Source of the DNA: JAFGLZ01 sp964622545
GTDB taxonomy: Bacteria > Planctomycetota > Phycisphaerae > UBA1845 > JAFGLZ01
Direction of reading: 5' to 3'
DNA: 64,000 bases
Assembly: GCA_964622545.1 (NCBI GenBank)
Contig: CAZUQM010000014.1
Coordinates: 1-64,000, forward strand
Positions 8,971 to 18,233 of this stretch are shown piece after piece. Every line of letters starts with the position of its first letter. Within the stretch, counting starts at the first letter, position 1. The notes beneath the pieces are model-generated. The model was not told the origin of the DNA, searched no databases, and saw only the letters and a program-made list of their open reading frames with translations. A program made the translations under genes and the position numbers.

Positions 8971-10388
8971 ACCGTCACCTGCGCCAGCTCGCGCTTCGTG
9001 AAGATCAGAACGGACAACACCAGATAGATCAGCCCCTGCACCAGCACCATGATCCCGAAGGCCTCGGCCACCGACCACCACGTGATGATGCGACCGTCCG
9101 CCAGCAGGTCGATCGGGTTATACCGACCCAGGCTCGGCACGCCGTTGATGATGGCCATGATGAACGGCTTGAAGATCCAACTGAAGTAGTCCAGCGGGTC
9201 CTGAGCCGGGTTGGGCCGGTCGCGCACCCAATAGAGGCTCTCCCAGACGAACCCGCTCAGCGCCGAGGCGATCAAGACCGAGCTGCACAGCAGGGCCCCG
9301 ACCGGGAAGCTCAGGAACGACCCGGCGAACAAACCGATCGCGGCCAGCGGCATCAGCCACAGGAAGATCAACAGCATCGATTTGAAGAAGTTGGTCTCGA
9401 AGGTGCTGACCTCGTACAGGACCTCCAGCCCGTCGGGCTCCTCGAACACCACCGTCGACCTCGTGGGATAGCGCTGCACGGCCTGGTTCAGGTCCGCCGG
9501 GTGCCGGTTCACGAACGTGATCTTCAGTGTGCCGTCCTTGCTCACCGCGTTGGCCGAGACCGGGAAGTAGTGCCACTGATCGATCGAGTCGCTCCGCGGG
9601 ATGGGCATGAAGTCCTCCCGCGCCGGGTTGCCGATCAGCCATACGCACGCCACCTGCATCCGCGGCGGCGGGGGGGTGGCCTGCATCTTGTACCGGACGT
9701 GGATGTAGTCGCACTCCGGCCCGGGCCGGATGTTCTCGAAGATCCACGTCTTCATCCCGTTGGGCGGCACCGACCGCCACTTCTGGCGCTCCTCGCGGTA
9801 GTAGTCGGCCTTGACCATCCGGGCCATCTGCGGCGAGATGCCCTCCGACGGCGCCTCCGGCGACTTGCGGAACCGCTCGAAACGGCGGTCGACGACGTCG
9901 GTGAAATCGGGGACCGGCGGATACACCCCGTCGCGAGCGGTGAGCACCTCGTACTCGAGCGCCTGCTTGTCCAGCCATCGCGCCGGCAGGCCCTGCATGT
10001 ATAGCGTGAACAGATAGATCGAACCCCCGCACGCCGCGAGCAGCATCGCATTGAGCAAGCAGATCCCGATCCACTTGCCCAGCATGAACTGCCATCGCGG
10101 GATCGGCTTCGTGGCGATCGTGTAGATCTGGCGCTGCTCCACCTCCTTGCTCAGCGACTGGACGGCCACGAAGACCGTCATGATGCTCAGCATCACCAGC
10201 ACCAGATTGTTGCTGTAGGTCAGAAAGGTCTGCACCCGACCCTTCAGCGTGCCGTCGCCCTCCCAGACGAACGGGCCCAGCGGGATCACCGCCAGCAGGA
10301 TGATCAGCAGGACCAGCGCGATCTTCATGCGCAGGGCCTCGGCGATGATCGTTCTGGCCACGGCCCAGATCCGCCTGAGGCTACGCAC
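8967..10388 (-). CDS. ABC-2 type transporter permease
   Basis: A 473-aa inner-membrane protein. TM1 is at ~20-42 (IALVLLIILLAVIPLGPFV). The signature SLSKEVEQRQIYTIATKPIP at ~78-97 is the conserved ABC-2 amphipathic segment. After it come further TM segments at ~115, then a large extracytoplasmic domain (~135-330), then at least four TM segments (FFKSMLLIFLWLMPLAAIGL onward). The large soluble insertion between TM halves resembles exporters that handle envelope polymers or lipids. The start overlaps the ATPase gene's end by 8 bases, so the two are surely cotranscribed and form one transporter. Substrate unknown. Confidence 0.88.
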   Translation of the reverse strand: MRSLRRIWAVARTIIAEALRMKIALVLLIILLAVIPLGPFVWEGDGTLKGRVQTFLTYSNNLVLVMLSIMTVFVAVQSLSKEVEQRQIYTIATKPIPRWQFMLGKWIGICLLNAMLLAACGGSIYLFTLYMQGLPARWLDKQALEYEVLTARDGVYPPVPDFTDVVDRRFERFRKSPEAPSEGISPQMARMVKADYYREERQKWRSVPPNGMKTWIFENIRPGPECDYIHVRYKMQATPPPPRMQVACVWLIGNPAREDFMPIPRSDSIDQWHYFPVSANAVSKDGTLKITFVNRHPADLNQAVQRYPTRSTVVFEEPDGLEVLYEVSTFETNFFKSMLLIFLWLMPLAAIGLFAGSFLSFPVGALLCSSVLIASALSGFVWESLYWVRDRPNPAQDPLDYFSWIFKPFIMAIINGVPSLGRYNPIDLLADGRIITWWSVAEAFGIMVLVQGLIYLVLSVLIFTKRELAQVTV

Positions 10389-11574
10389 TGCGGTCGTCCT
10401 CCGATTCGTTCTTGCCGATCAGATCGTCGATGACGCTGCGGTCGGCTTCGGGTTCTGCGGGTTCGGCTTGGACCTCCGGCTCTTCCGGCTCCGGCTGCTT
10501 CGGCGTGACCAGCTCCTCGATGACCTCGCGCTCGGCGGGGGGCTCCGCCTCGGCGCGCTGTCGTTCTGTGACCGCCTCGGCGGCCTGCTCCGACTTCGAC
10601 CCGGCCGCGACGAGGTCCTCGATCAGGGCCTCGCCCTCCGGCGCCTCCGAGCCCCTGAGGAACTCGGCCACCCCGGCGCCCTCGGCCACGCCCGACGTGG
10701 CCACCTGCGCCTGCTGGGCCTCGCGCACGATGCGGATGAAGAACGTCTCCAGCCGGTCGCTCGGGGCCTTGACCTCGAGCACGTCCTTGCCCTCGGCCTG
10801 CTTGACCAGGTCGCGGACCCGGTGGATCGTCTCGTCCGATAGTTGCTCGGTGGTGATCTGCGTCATCTCGTCCCGGCTGAGCAGCTCCCGGATCGGACCG
10901 ACCGCTCGTCGCTGGCCGCCGTACAAGATCGACACGCGATCGCAGACGTCCTCCACGTCGGCCAGCAGGTGGCTGCACAGCAGGACCGTCTTGCCGCGGC
11001 GCCGCAGCTCGTCGGCGATCAGGCTCTTGATCTGACGCGTGCCGAGCGGGTCCAGACCCGTCGTCGGCTCGTCGAGGATCAGCAGATCCGGGTCGTTGAT
11101 CAGCGCCTGAGCCAGCCCGATCCGACGCGCCATCCCCTTGGAGTACTCGCCCACGCGACGCCTGGCCACGCCCGACAGACCGACCATGTCGAGCAGCATC
11201 TCGGTCCGGCGCACGCGCTCCCGTCGAGGATACTGAAACAGCCGCCCGTAGTAGTCGAGCGTCTCCCGGGCGTTCAAGAACGGATACAGGTACGACTCTT
11301 CCGGCAGGTAGCCGATGCGGTTCTTGACGGTCACGTCGGTCGGCAGCCGCCCGAACACCAGCGCGCGGCCGCGCGTCGGGTACAGCAGGCCGAGCAGGAT
11401 CTTGATGGTCGTGGTCTTGCCCGAGCCGTTGGGCCCCAACAGGCCGAAGATCTCTCCCGGCTCGACCAGCAGATCCAGGTCGGATACCGCCACCACGCGG
11501 TCGCGTCGCCAGAAATCCTTGAACACCTTGGTTAAGGCGATGGTTTCGATGACGGCCGGTTGGTCACGTTTCAT
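10381..11574 (-). CDS. ABC transporter ATP-binding protein with acidic repeat tail
   Basis: A 397-aa ATPase for the downstream ABC-2 permease. Walker A is GPNGSGKT (47-54), the signature is EYSKGMARR (~143-151), Walker B is LLILDEP (164-170) and the H-loop is SH (201-202). Residues ~1-235 are a complete nucleotide-binding domain of the gliding/CcmA type. Unusually, residues ~285-397 form a Glu/Pro/Ala-rich, probably disordered tail. It carries three copies of a short motif, A-LIEDLV (316-322), E-VIEELV (350-356) and S-VIDDLI (380-386), spaced 34 and 30 residues apart. These look like docking peptides. ATG at 11574; ~70 bases separate it from the HflK gene upstream. Confidence 0.9.
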   Translation of the reverse strand: MKRDQPAVIETIALTKVFKDFWRRDRVVAVSDLDLLVEPGEIFGLLGPNGSGKTTTIKILLGLLYPTRGRALVFGRLPTDVTVKNRIGYLPEESYLYPFLNARETLDYYGRLFQYPRRERVRRTEMLLDMVGLSGVARRRVGEYSKGMARRIGLAQALINDPDLLILDEPTTGLDPLGTRQIKSLIADELRRRGKTVLLCSHLLADVEDVCDRVSILYGGQRRAVGPIRELLSRDEMTQITTEQLSDETIHRVRDLVKQAEGKDVLEVKAPSDRLETFFIRIVREAQQAQVATSGVAEGAGVAEFLRGSEAPEGEALIEDLVAAGSKSEQAAEAVTERQRAEAEPPAEREVIEELVTPKQPEPEEPEVQAEPAEPEADRSVIDDLIGKNESEDDRSA

Positions 11575-11643
11575 AAGACGTCAGCGCCTTTCATCCCACA
11601 GTGAACTACGATCGCGCGACGCGGCGGGTTCGGCGATAGGGGA

Positions 11644-12897
11644 TCAGGGGGTCTTGTTCTCTTGCCCTTCGGCCTCGAGCTCGGCCTTCTTCTCTTCCCG
11701 GCCCCACCGCGGGTCTTCGTTGACATCGATGATGAGCGGCGCCCCGCCCGGAGGCATGAGTTTGACCTTGCCCGTCTCAAGCAGCTTCTGACGCGTGTTG
11801 GCCCAGAGCCGACGCAGCGTGATCTCGGGGTTCTTGTCGTACTCGGCCTTGAGCTCCCGGAACCGGTTCGCCTCGGCGCGCACCTTCTGGATCAGATTGG
11901 TCTTGTAGCTGCGGGCCGCATCGATCATCGCCCCGGCCTCGCCCTTGGTCTCGGGGCTCGTCAGCAGATCGTCGATCTGCGACTGAATCTTGCCCTCGGA
12001 CTGCTCGTTCCCGGTCGTTCGGGCTACCTCGAGCTTGGCGATCGCATCGCTCAAGGCCACGTGGGCCGGACCGGCCGTCTCGTTCAACAAACGATCCGCC
12101 TCGCGCCGGGCCTCCTGGATCATCTGCTTGGCCTCGCTGGACGACGTGTTCACCTTCAGGAAGGCGTCGCGCGTCTGGAGCGGCGGCGTGGGCATCTTCG
12201 TGTTCACCGAGGCCACCTCAATGCCCGTATCCAGCCCTTCGGCGCCGAGCTTGTCCTGCGTGCGACGCTTGACCTCTTCCCGGATCTCCGCGATCCGGTC
12301 GCCCAGCACGTCGTCCGCCTTGTAGTGCGCCACCGTCCGGACGATCGCGGTCTCGAAGACGGCTCGCACCAGCTCCCGCTCGTCCATGACGTTCTCGAGA
12401 AACCGCCGGATGTCCGTCACGCGGTACTCGATGGACCACAGCGCGTGCAGCAGGTTGTGGTCGCCGCTGATCATGCACCCGTCCTGACCCGGCGTCAGCC
12501 CGCCCCGAAGACGACCGGGCATCTCGTCCAGCGTCATCGTCCGCTGCCGCTCCGTTCGCGAGAAGAAGAAGCTCTCGATCTCGAACGACTTCGAGCGGAC
12601 GTCGACCATCACCCGGCTCTCGATCGGGTACGGCCACGACCAGTGATTCCCCGGTGGGTGCGGCGCGCCCTGGATGGCCCCGAACCGAAGGACCAACGCC
12701 TCCTTCTGCGGTGGAACCGTGAAGAAGCCGGAATGACGCGACCACCCGAGGAACGCCACCACCAGCAACAGCATCACCGCCTTCAGGATCCAGAAGCTGA
12801 CGCGCAAGGCGTCGGCCAGAGACTGGCTGGCAGGGTCCAGTCCTTCGTCCCGCTGTGGCTGCTGGTTCGGATCGGGAACGGCCGGTTGATTACTCAC
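11644..12897 (-). CDS. hflK: HflK-like SPFH membrane protein
   Basis: A 417-aa protein with a single TM segment at ~33-52 (FWILKAVMLLLVVAFLGW) and then an SPFH/Band 7 domain (PPQKEALVLRFG...). It includes the extended HflK-like section with DHNLLHALWSIEYRV and a long coiled-coil C-terminal half. In E. coli HflK and HflC form a cage that regulates the FtsH protease. The ATG at 12897 overlaps the hflC stop (ATGA), so the pair is translationally coupled. Some members in this clade sit with ABC exporters rather than ftsH, as here, so a raft or scaffold role for the transporter is an equally good guess. Confidence 0.85.
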   Translation of the reverse strand: MSNQPAVPDPNQQPQRDEGLDPASQSLADALRVSFWILKAVMLLLVVAFLGWSRHSGFFTVPPQKEALVLRFGAIQGAPHPPGNHWSWPYPIESRVMVDVRSKSFEIESFFFSRTERQRTMTLDEMPGRLRGGLTPGQDGCMISGDHNLLHALWSIEYRVTDIRRFLENVMDERELVRAVFETAIVRTVAHYKADDVLGDRIAEIREEVKRRTQDKLGAEGLDTGIEVASVNTKMPTPPLQTRDAFLKVNTSSSEAKQMIQEARREADRLLNETAGPAHVALSDAIAKLEVARTTGNEQSEGKIQSQIDDLLTSPETKGEAGAMIDAARSYKTNLIQKVRAEANRFRELKAEYDKNPEITLRRLWANTRQKLLETGKVKLMPPGGAPLIIDVNEDPRWGREEKKAELEAEGQENKTP

Positions 12898-13904
12898 TTC
12901 TGAGACTCCTGAAGCACGGCCATGGGGAGCGTCTTCGTCTCGGCCGAGGCCTTCGTCTTCTTCTTCGCCGGCTTCGGCTCCTTCGGCGGGCTGATCGTCG
13001 GCTCGCTGCCCAAGATGGGCCGATTCTGCTTCAGCATCTCCACGCCCAGCGTGTCTTCGTCCAGGAAGAAGATCGTCCGGTTCTTGAACGCCGTCTCCAG
13101 GAACTCCAGCTCACGCAGGAACGTCGCGAACTCCTCGTCCTTCTTGAAGACCTGGTACTCCTGGGCGGCCGCCGCTTCGCCCTCGGCACGGATCGCCTCG
13201 GCCTTCCGAGCCGCGAACGCCAGAATCTGCTGCTGCAGCGACTCGGCCTCCGACCGCATCTTTTGGGCGATCGCCTCGCCCTCGCTCTGCGTCTTCTGCG
13301 CCATCGCCGTACGCTGCGCCCGCATCTGGGCGAAGACCTTCTCCGTCGTGCTCGTCGGCAGGATCACCCGTCGAATGCCCAGCGTCTCGATCTGGATCCC
13401 GTACGGCGAGGCCAGCCGGGCCACCTCCTCCTGGATCTCCTTCTCGATCTCATCGAGCTCGAGCTCTTCGGCGTTCGTCGAGACGAAGTCGCTGAAGACA
13501 TGCTGACCCACGGCCGCCCCGATGGCCGCCCGAAGGTGGTCCAGCAACCGGTTCTCAGCCTCGCTCACGGTCTCGAGGTTCTGAAGGAAGGCCACGCCGT
13601 CGGCGATCCGCCAACCGCAGAACGTCGTCAGGATCAGGATCTGCCGGTCCTGGGTCTGGGCCTGCTCCTGAGGCGAGTCGAGGATCCTGATCCGGTTGTC
13701 GTACTTGACCACGCCCTGAATGGGCCACGGCCACTTGAACCGCAGCCCCGCGGCGTTCGGATCGCTCAGGTTCGGATCGCTCGGCTTGCCGAACGTCGTC
13801 TTGATGGCGATCTCGTTGAAGCGCACCTGGTAGGTGATCATGTACAGCACGAGCAGCAGGACCAGGGCGACCCCCGCTACAACGGATGGTATATTGCGTC
13901 TCAT
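12894..13904 (-). CDS. hflC: HflC-like SPFH membrane protein
   Basis: A 336-aa protein. The N-terminal TM (VVAGVALVLLLVLYMITY, ~7-24) is followed by the Band 7 domain with the HflC hallmark VRFNEIAIKTTFGKP. Then comes a charged coiled coil (~190-270) rich in EAI-Q-M-R-SEAE patterns, ending near FFLDEDTLGVEML. ATG at 13904 follows CGGAG. It sits 12 bases after the large SPFH gene and overlaps hflK by 4 bases. The C-terminal Pro/Lys-rich tail beyond ~300 is longer than in E. coli HflC. Confidence 0.87.
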   Translation of the reverse strand: MRRNIPSVVAGVALVLLLVLYMITYQVRFNEIAIKTTFGKPSDPNLSDPNAAGLRFKWPWPIQGVVKYDNRIRILDSPQEQAQTQDRQILILTTFCGWRIADGVAFLQNLETVSEAENRLLDHLRAAIGAAVGQHVFSDFVSTNAEELELDEIEKEIQEEVARLASPYGIQIETLGIRRVILPTSTTEKVFAQMRAQRTAMAQKTQSEGEAIAQKMRSEAESLQQQILAFAARKAEAIRAEGEAAAAQEYQVFKKDEEFATFLRELEFLETAFKNRTIFFLDEDTLGVEMLKQNRPILGSEPTISPPKEPKPAKKKTKASAETKTLPMAVLQESQK

Positions 13905-13916
13905 CGATAGCTCCGA

Positions 13917-16070
13917 CTAGCCTGGCGGCACGTTGTAATCGATATCCTCTAGCTGAACGCGTTCCTCGATCCTCGCGTCGTACCGGACGTAGACCTCTCC
14001 GTCGCGGGCGAACACGTACTTCCGAGCGCCACGCAGGGCGCCCGTCAGCGCCTCCACGATCCGACGCGTACGATACAGCTTCGGCGAAACCTGGTGGGCC
14101 GGCAGGGCGCTCAGGAACTCGAGGCTCCGGCCCCGCTCGGCGTTCTCGCGCGTCCAACGGTCGGCGCGAGCGATCGCGACGATCTTGGCGGCCTGGCCCC
14201 CCAGCCGCTCGGCGAAGACCCGATCGGCTTCGACCCGAGCCTCGGCGATCTTCTCGGTCGAGGCGCCGTTGCGGATCAGGTCCTGCACGCGGTCGATCGC
14301 CTTGCCCATCCGCTCGGCGCGAGCCCGGCTGCCGGCCGCCCGGCTCAGCAGGCCGTTCACGGCGCCCTCTGCCCTGGCGATCGAGGCGCCCTTCTCGTAG
14401 CGAGCGTTCAGGTAGGCCTCGAATTCCTTCGCCGTCTTCTGCGGCGGATGGATGTTCTGGATGCCCGAGAAGACGATCTCCACCCCCACCCCTAACGCGT
14501 CGCAGCGGCGCTGGATCGCCTTCCGCAGGGCCTCCGAGGCCACCTCCCGGCCCTCGGCCAGCATGGTATCAAGGTCACGGCTGCTCACGTACCGGACCAG
14601 CTCGCCGTAGGCCGCGCTCTCGATCAGCGTCTCGGGGCTCGTATAGTGGAACGCGTACTGATACAGGTCGCGGATGCGATACATCACCGGCAGGCTGACG
14701 CGAATCAGATTGACGGCCGGGATGTCGCCGCCCTCCACCACCTCTTCCAGCGCCTCGCCGGGCTGCGTGACGGCGATCTCCTGGACCTCAGGCGGAACCG
14801 GCATCACGAAGTCCAGCTCCTCGCCGGGCCCGTGAATGGGATTGGTCCAGAGAATCAGCTTGGGCACATCAGGTACGTTGGGCGCATTACGCCGATTCCA
14901 TGGCCCGAAGCCTAGCAGGATCGTATGAACGTGGTCCACGGGGTAGCGCCGGGCCTGGTCGATCGGCCACGGGGCCTTGATGTGAATGCCCGGTCCAAGC
15001 GTCGCCACCTTCTTCTCGTTGACGTCCAGGCCCAACGGCTCGCCGAACCGCTCGACGATGGCCAGCTCGTCCGGCTCCACGATCACGAGGCTCGTCATCA
15101 GAAACAGGATGAGCACCGCCGCGCCGGCCAGCACAATCGCCCACCGTTGCAGCAACTGGTAAAACCAGGTCTTGCTGACCTCGAAGCCGAACTGGTAGTT
15201 CACCGCGTCGGCGATGGTCCGGGCGATGCCGCCCGGCTCGCTGATCAGCCCCAGCAGACGGCTGTCGAATGCCGGACGCTCCACCTCCCCGGCCTTCCGA
15301 GGGCGGTACACGTCCAGGATGAGGTTCAGGATGAACTCGGCCCCGATCACGCACATCACGATCGGGATGATCTTGGCCAGCACCTGCTCCGGCGTCGTCT
15401 TGCCGTACGCCGCGAAGCCCAGCATCCCCGCGACCAGCGCGGAGGCCAACGCGTTGCCCGTCAAAAAGCTGCCGCCAGCTCGCATCAGACGCCACATCGG
15501 TCCGATGCGGGCCATCCCCACCGCATACCGGCTGAACAAGAAGCTCAGAAACGCCACGCCGCCCACAAACGCCAGCGACGCACTGGCGTTCTTCAGCTCC
15601 GGCCACTCCACCGAACCGACCGGCTGCGTCAGATACCACTGGAACAGCCCGACCCCCATCGCGATGAGGTAGATCGAACTCAACGAGGCCGCGATCGGAA
15701 GCAGCCACTTCTGCATCCACTCCAGACGCGTCTTGGCCACCAGCAGCGTGTCCACCCCGGCCCGGCTCTCGGTGAAGATCGCCTCGGCCCCGATGGCCTC
15801 CCGGTCGCGACCGATCTGCTCAGCCTCGAGCGCCTCCAAATAGACCAGCTTCTCCTGGTGATACAGCAGGACGATCGCCAGCCAGATGATCACGCCGCCC
15901 AACACGAAGAACGCGGTAACGAACGTGGCCTGGGATGCGTTCCACAGGGCAACCGCCAGCAAGATGGCGAAGAACGCCACTTGGAGGCCGAGTCCGCAGA
16001 GTCCGACCACTTCCGCACGCCGGGCCGATTGCGCCATGGGCTCCCGTTGCGAATCGTGTGTATCCGTCAT
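13917..16070 (-). CDS. large polytopic SPFH (HflK-like) protein, first gene of the operon
   Basis: A 717-aa protein, about twice the usual HflK length. Residues ~1-310 are a polytopic membrane domain with about six TM segments (for example VTAFFVLGGVIIWLAIVLLY and LASALVAGMLGFAAYG). A further TM follows at ~315-335 (AIVLAGAAVLILFLMTSLVI). The SPFH domain starts at EPDELAIVERFGEP, followed by the HflK-like section (VSLPVMYRIRDLYQYAFHY) and a coiled coil at ~540-650. ATG at 16070 has CGGAG upstream. It leads the operon followed by hflC, hflK, the ABC ATPase, the permease and the unknown gene. The fused membrane domain is not part of standard HflK. Confidence 0.85.
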   Translation of the reverse strand: MTDTHDSQREPMAQSARRAEVVGLCGLGLQVAFFAILLAVALWNASQATFVTAFFVLGGVIIWLAIVLLYHQEKLVYLEALEAEQIGRDREAIGAEAIFTESRAGVDTLLVAKTRLEWMQKWLLPIAASLSSIYLIAMGVGLFQWYLTQPVGSVEWPELKNASASLAFVGGVAFLSFLFSRYAVGMARIGPMWRLMRAGGSFLTGNALASALVAGMLGFAAYGKTTPEQVLAKIIPIVMCVIGAEFILNLILDVYRPRKAGEVERPAFDSRLLGLISEPGGIARTIADAVNYQFGFEVSKTWFYQLLQRWAIVLAGAAVLILFLMTSLVIVEPDELAIVERFGEPLGLDVNEKKVATLGPGIHIKAPWPIDQARRYPVDHVHTILLGFGPWNRRNAPNVPDVPKLILWTNPIHGPGEELDFVMPVPPEVQEIAVTQPGEALEEVVEGGDIPAVNLIRVSLPVMYRIRDLYQYAFHYTSPETLIESAAYGELVRYVSSRDLDTMLAEGREVASEALRKAIQRRCDALGVGVEIVFSGIQNIHPPQKTAKEFEAYLNARYEKGASIARAEGAVNGLLSRAAGSRARAERMGKAIDRVQDLIRNGASTEKIAEARVEADRVFAERLGGQAAKIVAIARADRWTRENAERGRSLEFLSALPAHQVSPKLYRTRRIVEALTGALRGARKYVFARDGEVYVRYDARIEERVQLEDIDYNVPPG

Positions 16071-16154
16071 CGAGGCTCCGTTTCGTGGCTATGTCGATAG
16101 GTAACCGGTGCCGCTGTGACCAGGCCGATGTCTCGGCTGCACCCGAGAAGCCAC

Positions 16155-16183
16155 ACCATAGCCCTTACCCGCGGGGCTGTCCA
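16155..16183 (-). promoter_or_regulatory. candidate promoter of the SPFH/ABC operon
   Basis: Minus strand: TGGACA (16183-16178), 17-base spacer, TATGGT (16160-16155), 85 bases before the ATG at 16070. One mismatch from consensus at -35 and a good -10. Sequence match only. Confidence 0.45.
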
Positions 16184-16296
16184 GGAACCACCCGGAACGG
16201 CACCGTCTGTCGACGATCAACGTACCATTATGCGCACTCAAGCGTTGCGAGCCAAGCCCTCTACCCCCCAGATCGTCACCCGATTCTCTCGACGGC

Positions 16297-16324
16297 TTGC
16301 CGTCGGCACCGCCCCAAGTACACT
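16297..16324 (+). promoter_or_regulatory. candidate promoter of the second GH172 gene
   Basis: TTGCCG (16297-16302), 16-base spacer, TACACT (16319-16324), followed by GAAGGAAGGAG and ATG at 16358. Transcript leader would be about 28 bases. Confidence 0.5.
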
Positions 16325-16357
16325 GGGCCATGCCCTTGGCGAAGGAAGGAGCCGAGC

Positions 16358-18151
16358 ATGAAATCCGTCGCTTTTCTGGTCTTCGCGTCCGCCGCAGCGT
16401 CTCACGGAGCCGAACCCGCAGCGCGATCGCCCGCCGGGCTCGATCACCTCTACAGACCCTCCGCCGCCAGGCCCGCCCGGCTCACCGGCGCCCACCAGAC
16501 CATACCGGCCGGCAAGGAGAGGGTCCTGGCCACGCTCGAGGGTCCGGGCGTCATTCGCCATATCTGGTTCACCGCCGGCCTGGGCACCGACGAGATCGTC
16601 AAGCGCTTCCACCGAGGCGTGGTCCTGCGCGCCTATTGGGACGGCGAGACCTCGCCGAGCGTCGACGTGCCCTTCGGCGACTTCTTCGCCGTCGGACACG
16701 GTGTGCAGCGCCCCTTCCAGTGTGCGGTGCTCAACATGACGCCGTACCCGAACAACGTCCGCGCCGGATTCAACACCTACTTTCCAATGCCGTTCAGAAA
16801 GAAGGCCCGACTCGTGCTCGTCAACCAGATGACCGTCGACGCCACCGGCGTCTACTGGCACATCAACTACGACCGGCTGCCCGCGATGCCGAAGGACACG
16901 CTCACCTTCCACGCCACCTACCGAGCGGCCAGACCCGTGCCCCGCGAGGTCCCCTTCGTCATGTGCGACGCCGAGGGACGCGGCAACTACGTCGGCACGG
17001 TCTGGAGCGTCCACCTGCTCGCGCCGCACAGTTGGGTCGAGAGCCGCGAGGACTTCTACGTCGACGGCGCGGCCGAGCCGACGCTACCGGGCACGGGCAG
17101 CGAGGACTACTACGGTCAGGCCTGGGGCTATCGAGCCGGCTTGCACATGCCCTATCAGGGCACGAGCACCCATGTGCCCGACGGGCACGGCAAGTGGACG
17201 GCCTATCGGTTCCATGTGCCCGATCCGATCGCCTTCTCGACATCCATCCGCGTGACGATGGCCGACCGCGGCTACAACATCGGCTACCGCTGCGACGATT
17301 TCGCCACCGTGACCTACTGGTACCAGACCGAACCGCACAAGGCCTACCCGCCGCTCCCGCCGCGCGAGGACCGCCTGCCGCTCGACCACCCCGAGAGCTA
17401 CGCCCATGGCCTCATCCGCATGCGGAAGATCGAAGCCGGCGGCGACCCCGCCGGGGCGTATCGGGCCGCCGACCTGCTCCAGAGGACGTATCCGAAGAAC
17501 CCGCTGGCCACGTCGCTGGCGTGCCGCCAGGCCGACCTGCTCGAACGATCGGGCCAGATCGACCAGGCCAAGACGCTGCTTCGCAAGCTCCGCGCGGGCA
17601 GCGACCGCGAGGCGGCACGGGTCGCCGACGACAAGCTATGGATGCTCGAGCGGCCCGGCCGGGCACTGATCAAGGCCTACGCATCGAGCGGTGTGACGGT
17701 GTACGTCGACGGACGCGAGATGCACCAGGCAGGTGCGTGGAACATGCGCGACTTCGAGGTGGCCCGGGCGACGATCGGCCGGGGGGAGCACACGATCGCC
17801 GTACACGCGGTTTGCCGACAGGACGAGCCGTTCGCGTATGCGAGGATGGGTACGCTTCAGGTGTGGTTGGACGTGGCCGGTGAGGACGCCCGCGCCGACG
17901 CGACGTGGAAGATCAGCGATAAGCCCGCCGACGGCTGGACCAAGCCGGGCTTCGACGACTCGAGTTGGACGGCAGCAACGGAGCACGCCGGCTTGCCGGA
18001 CGAAGCCTGGTTCGGCCTGTCGGGTCCGGGGTTGCGCGTCGTACCGTATCCGCTGAAGCGCATCTGGTCGGGCAACACCAACCCCACGGTGAAGCGCCAC
18101 GAGCCGTACTTCGAAGAGATCTACGCGCGGGGAAAGGTGACGGTGCGGTAG
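16358..18151 (+). CDS. secreted GH172 (DUF2961) enzyme with C-terminal beta-sandwich
   Basis: A 597-aa protein; ATG at 16358 is chosen for GAAGGAAGGAG just upstream and a signal peptide (cleavage after SHGA, ~17). Residues ~25-375 are the GH172 domain: GVIRHIWFTAG, YWDGETSPSVDVPFGDFF, then E228 in SWVESRED and E249 in GTGSEDYYGQAWGY, 21 residues apart as in the large paralogue at 3680-6691. The domain ends with TYWYQTEPHKAYPPL. Residues ~395-450 are a short TPR-like helical segment. Residues ~460-597 look like a jelly-roll module with GWTKPGFDDSSWTAA, as in GH2-type sugar-binding domains. It stands alone on the plus strand between divergent minus-strand genes. Substrate unknown. Confidence 0.85.
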   Translation: MKSVAFLVFASAAASHGAEPAARSPAGLDHLYRPSAARPARLTGAHQTIPAGKERVLATLEGPGVIRHIWFTAGLGTDEIVKRFHRGVVLRAYWDGETSPSVDVPFGDFFAVGHGVQRPFQCAVLNMTPYPNNVRAGFNTYFPMPFRKKARLVLVNQMTVDATGVYWHINYDRLPAMPKDTLTFHATYRAARPVPREVPFVMCDAEGRGNYVGTVWSVHLLAPHSWVESREDFYVDGAAEPTLPGTGSEDYYGQAWGYRAGLHMPYQGTSTHVPDGHGKWTAYRFHVPDPIAFSTSIRVTMADRGYNIGYRCDDFATVTYWYQTEPHKAYPPLPPREDRLPLDHPESYAHGLIRMRKIEAGGDPAGAYRAADLLQRTYPKNPLATSLACRQADLLERSGQIDQAKTLLRKLRAGSDREAARVADDKLWMLERPGRALIKAYASSGVTVYVDGREMHQAGAWNMRDFEVARATIGRGEHTIAVHAVCRQDEPFAYARMGTLQVWLDVAGEDARADATWKISDKPADGWTKPGFDDSSWTAATEHAGLPDEAWFGLSGPGLRVVPYPLKRIWSGNTNPTVKRHEPYFEEIYARGKVTVR

Positions 18152-18233
18152 TCGTCCGGAGGGTCTTCTGGGCGGGCCGAATTTCATCGCAACGGTCAAG
18201 CGCTCGCTTCCAGACTGGGCCTCCCCCGGCACG

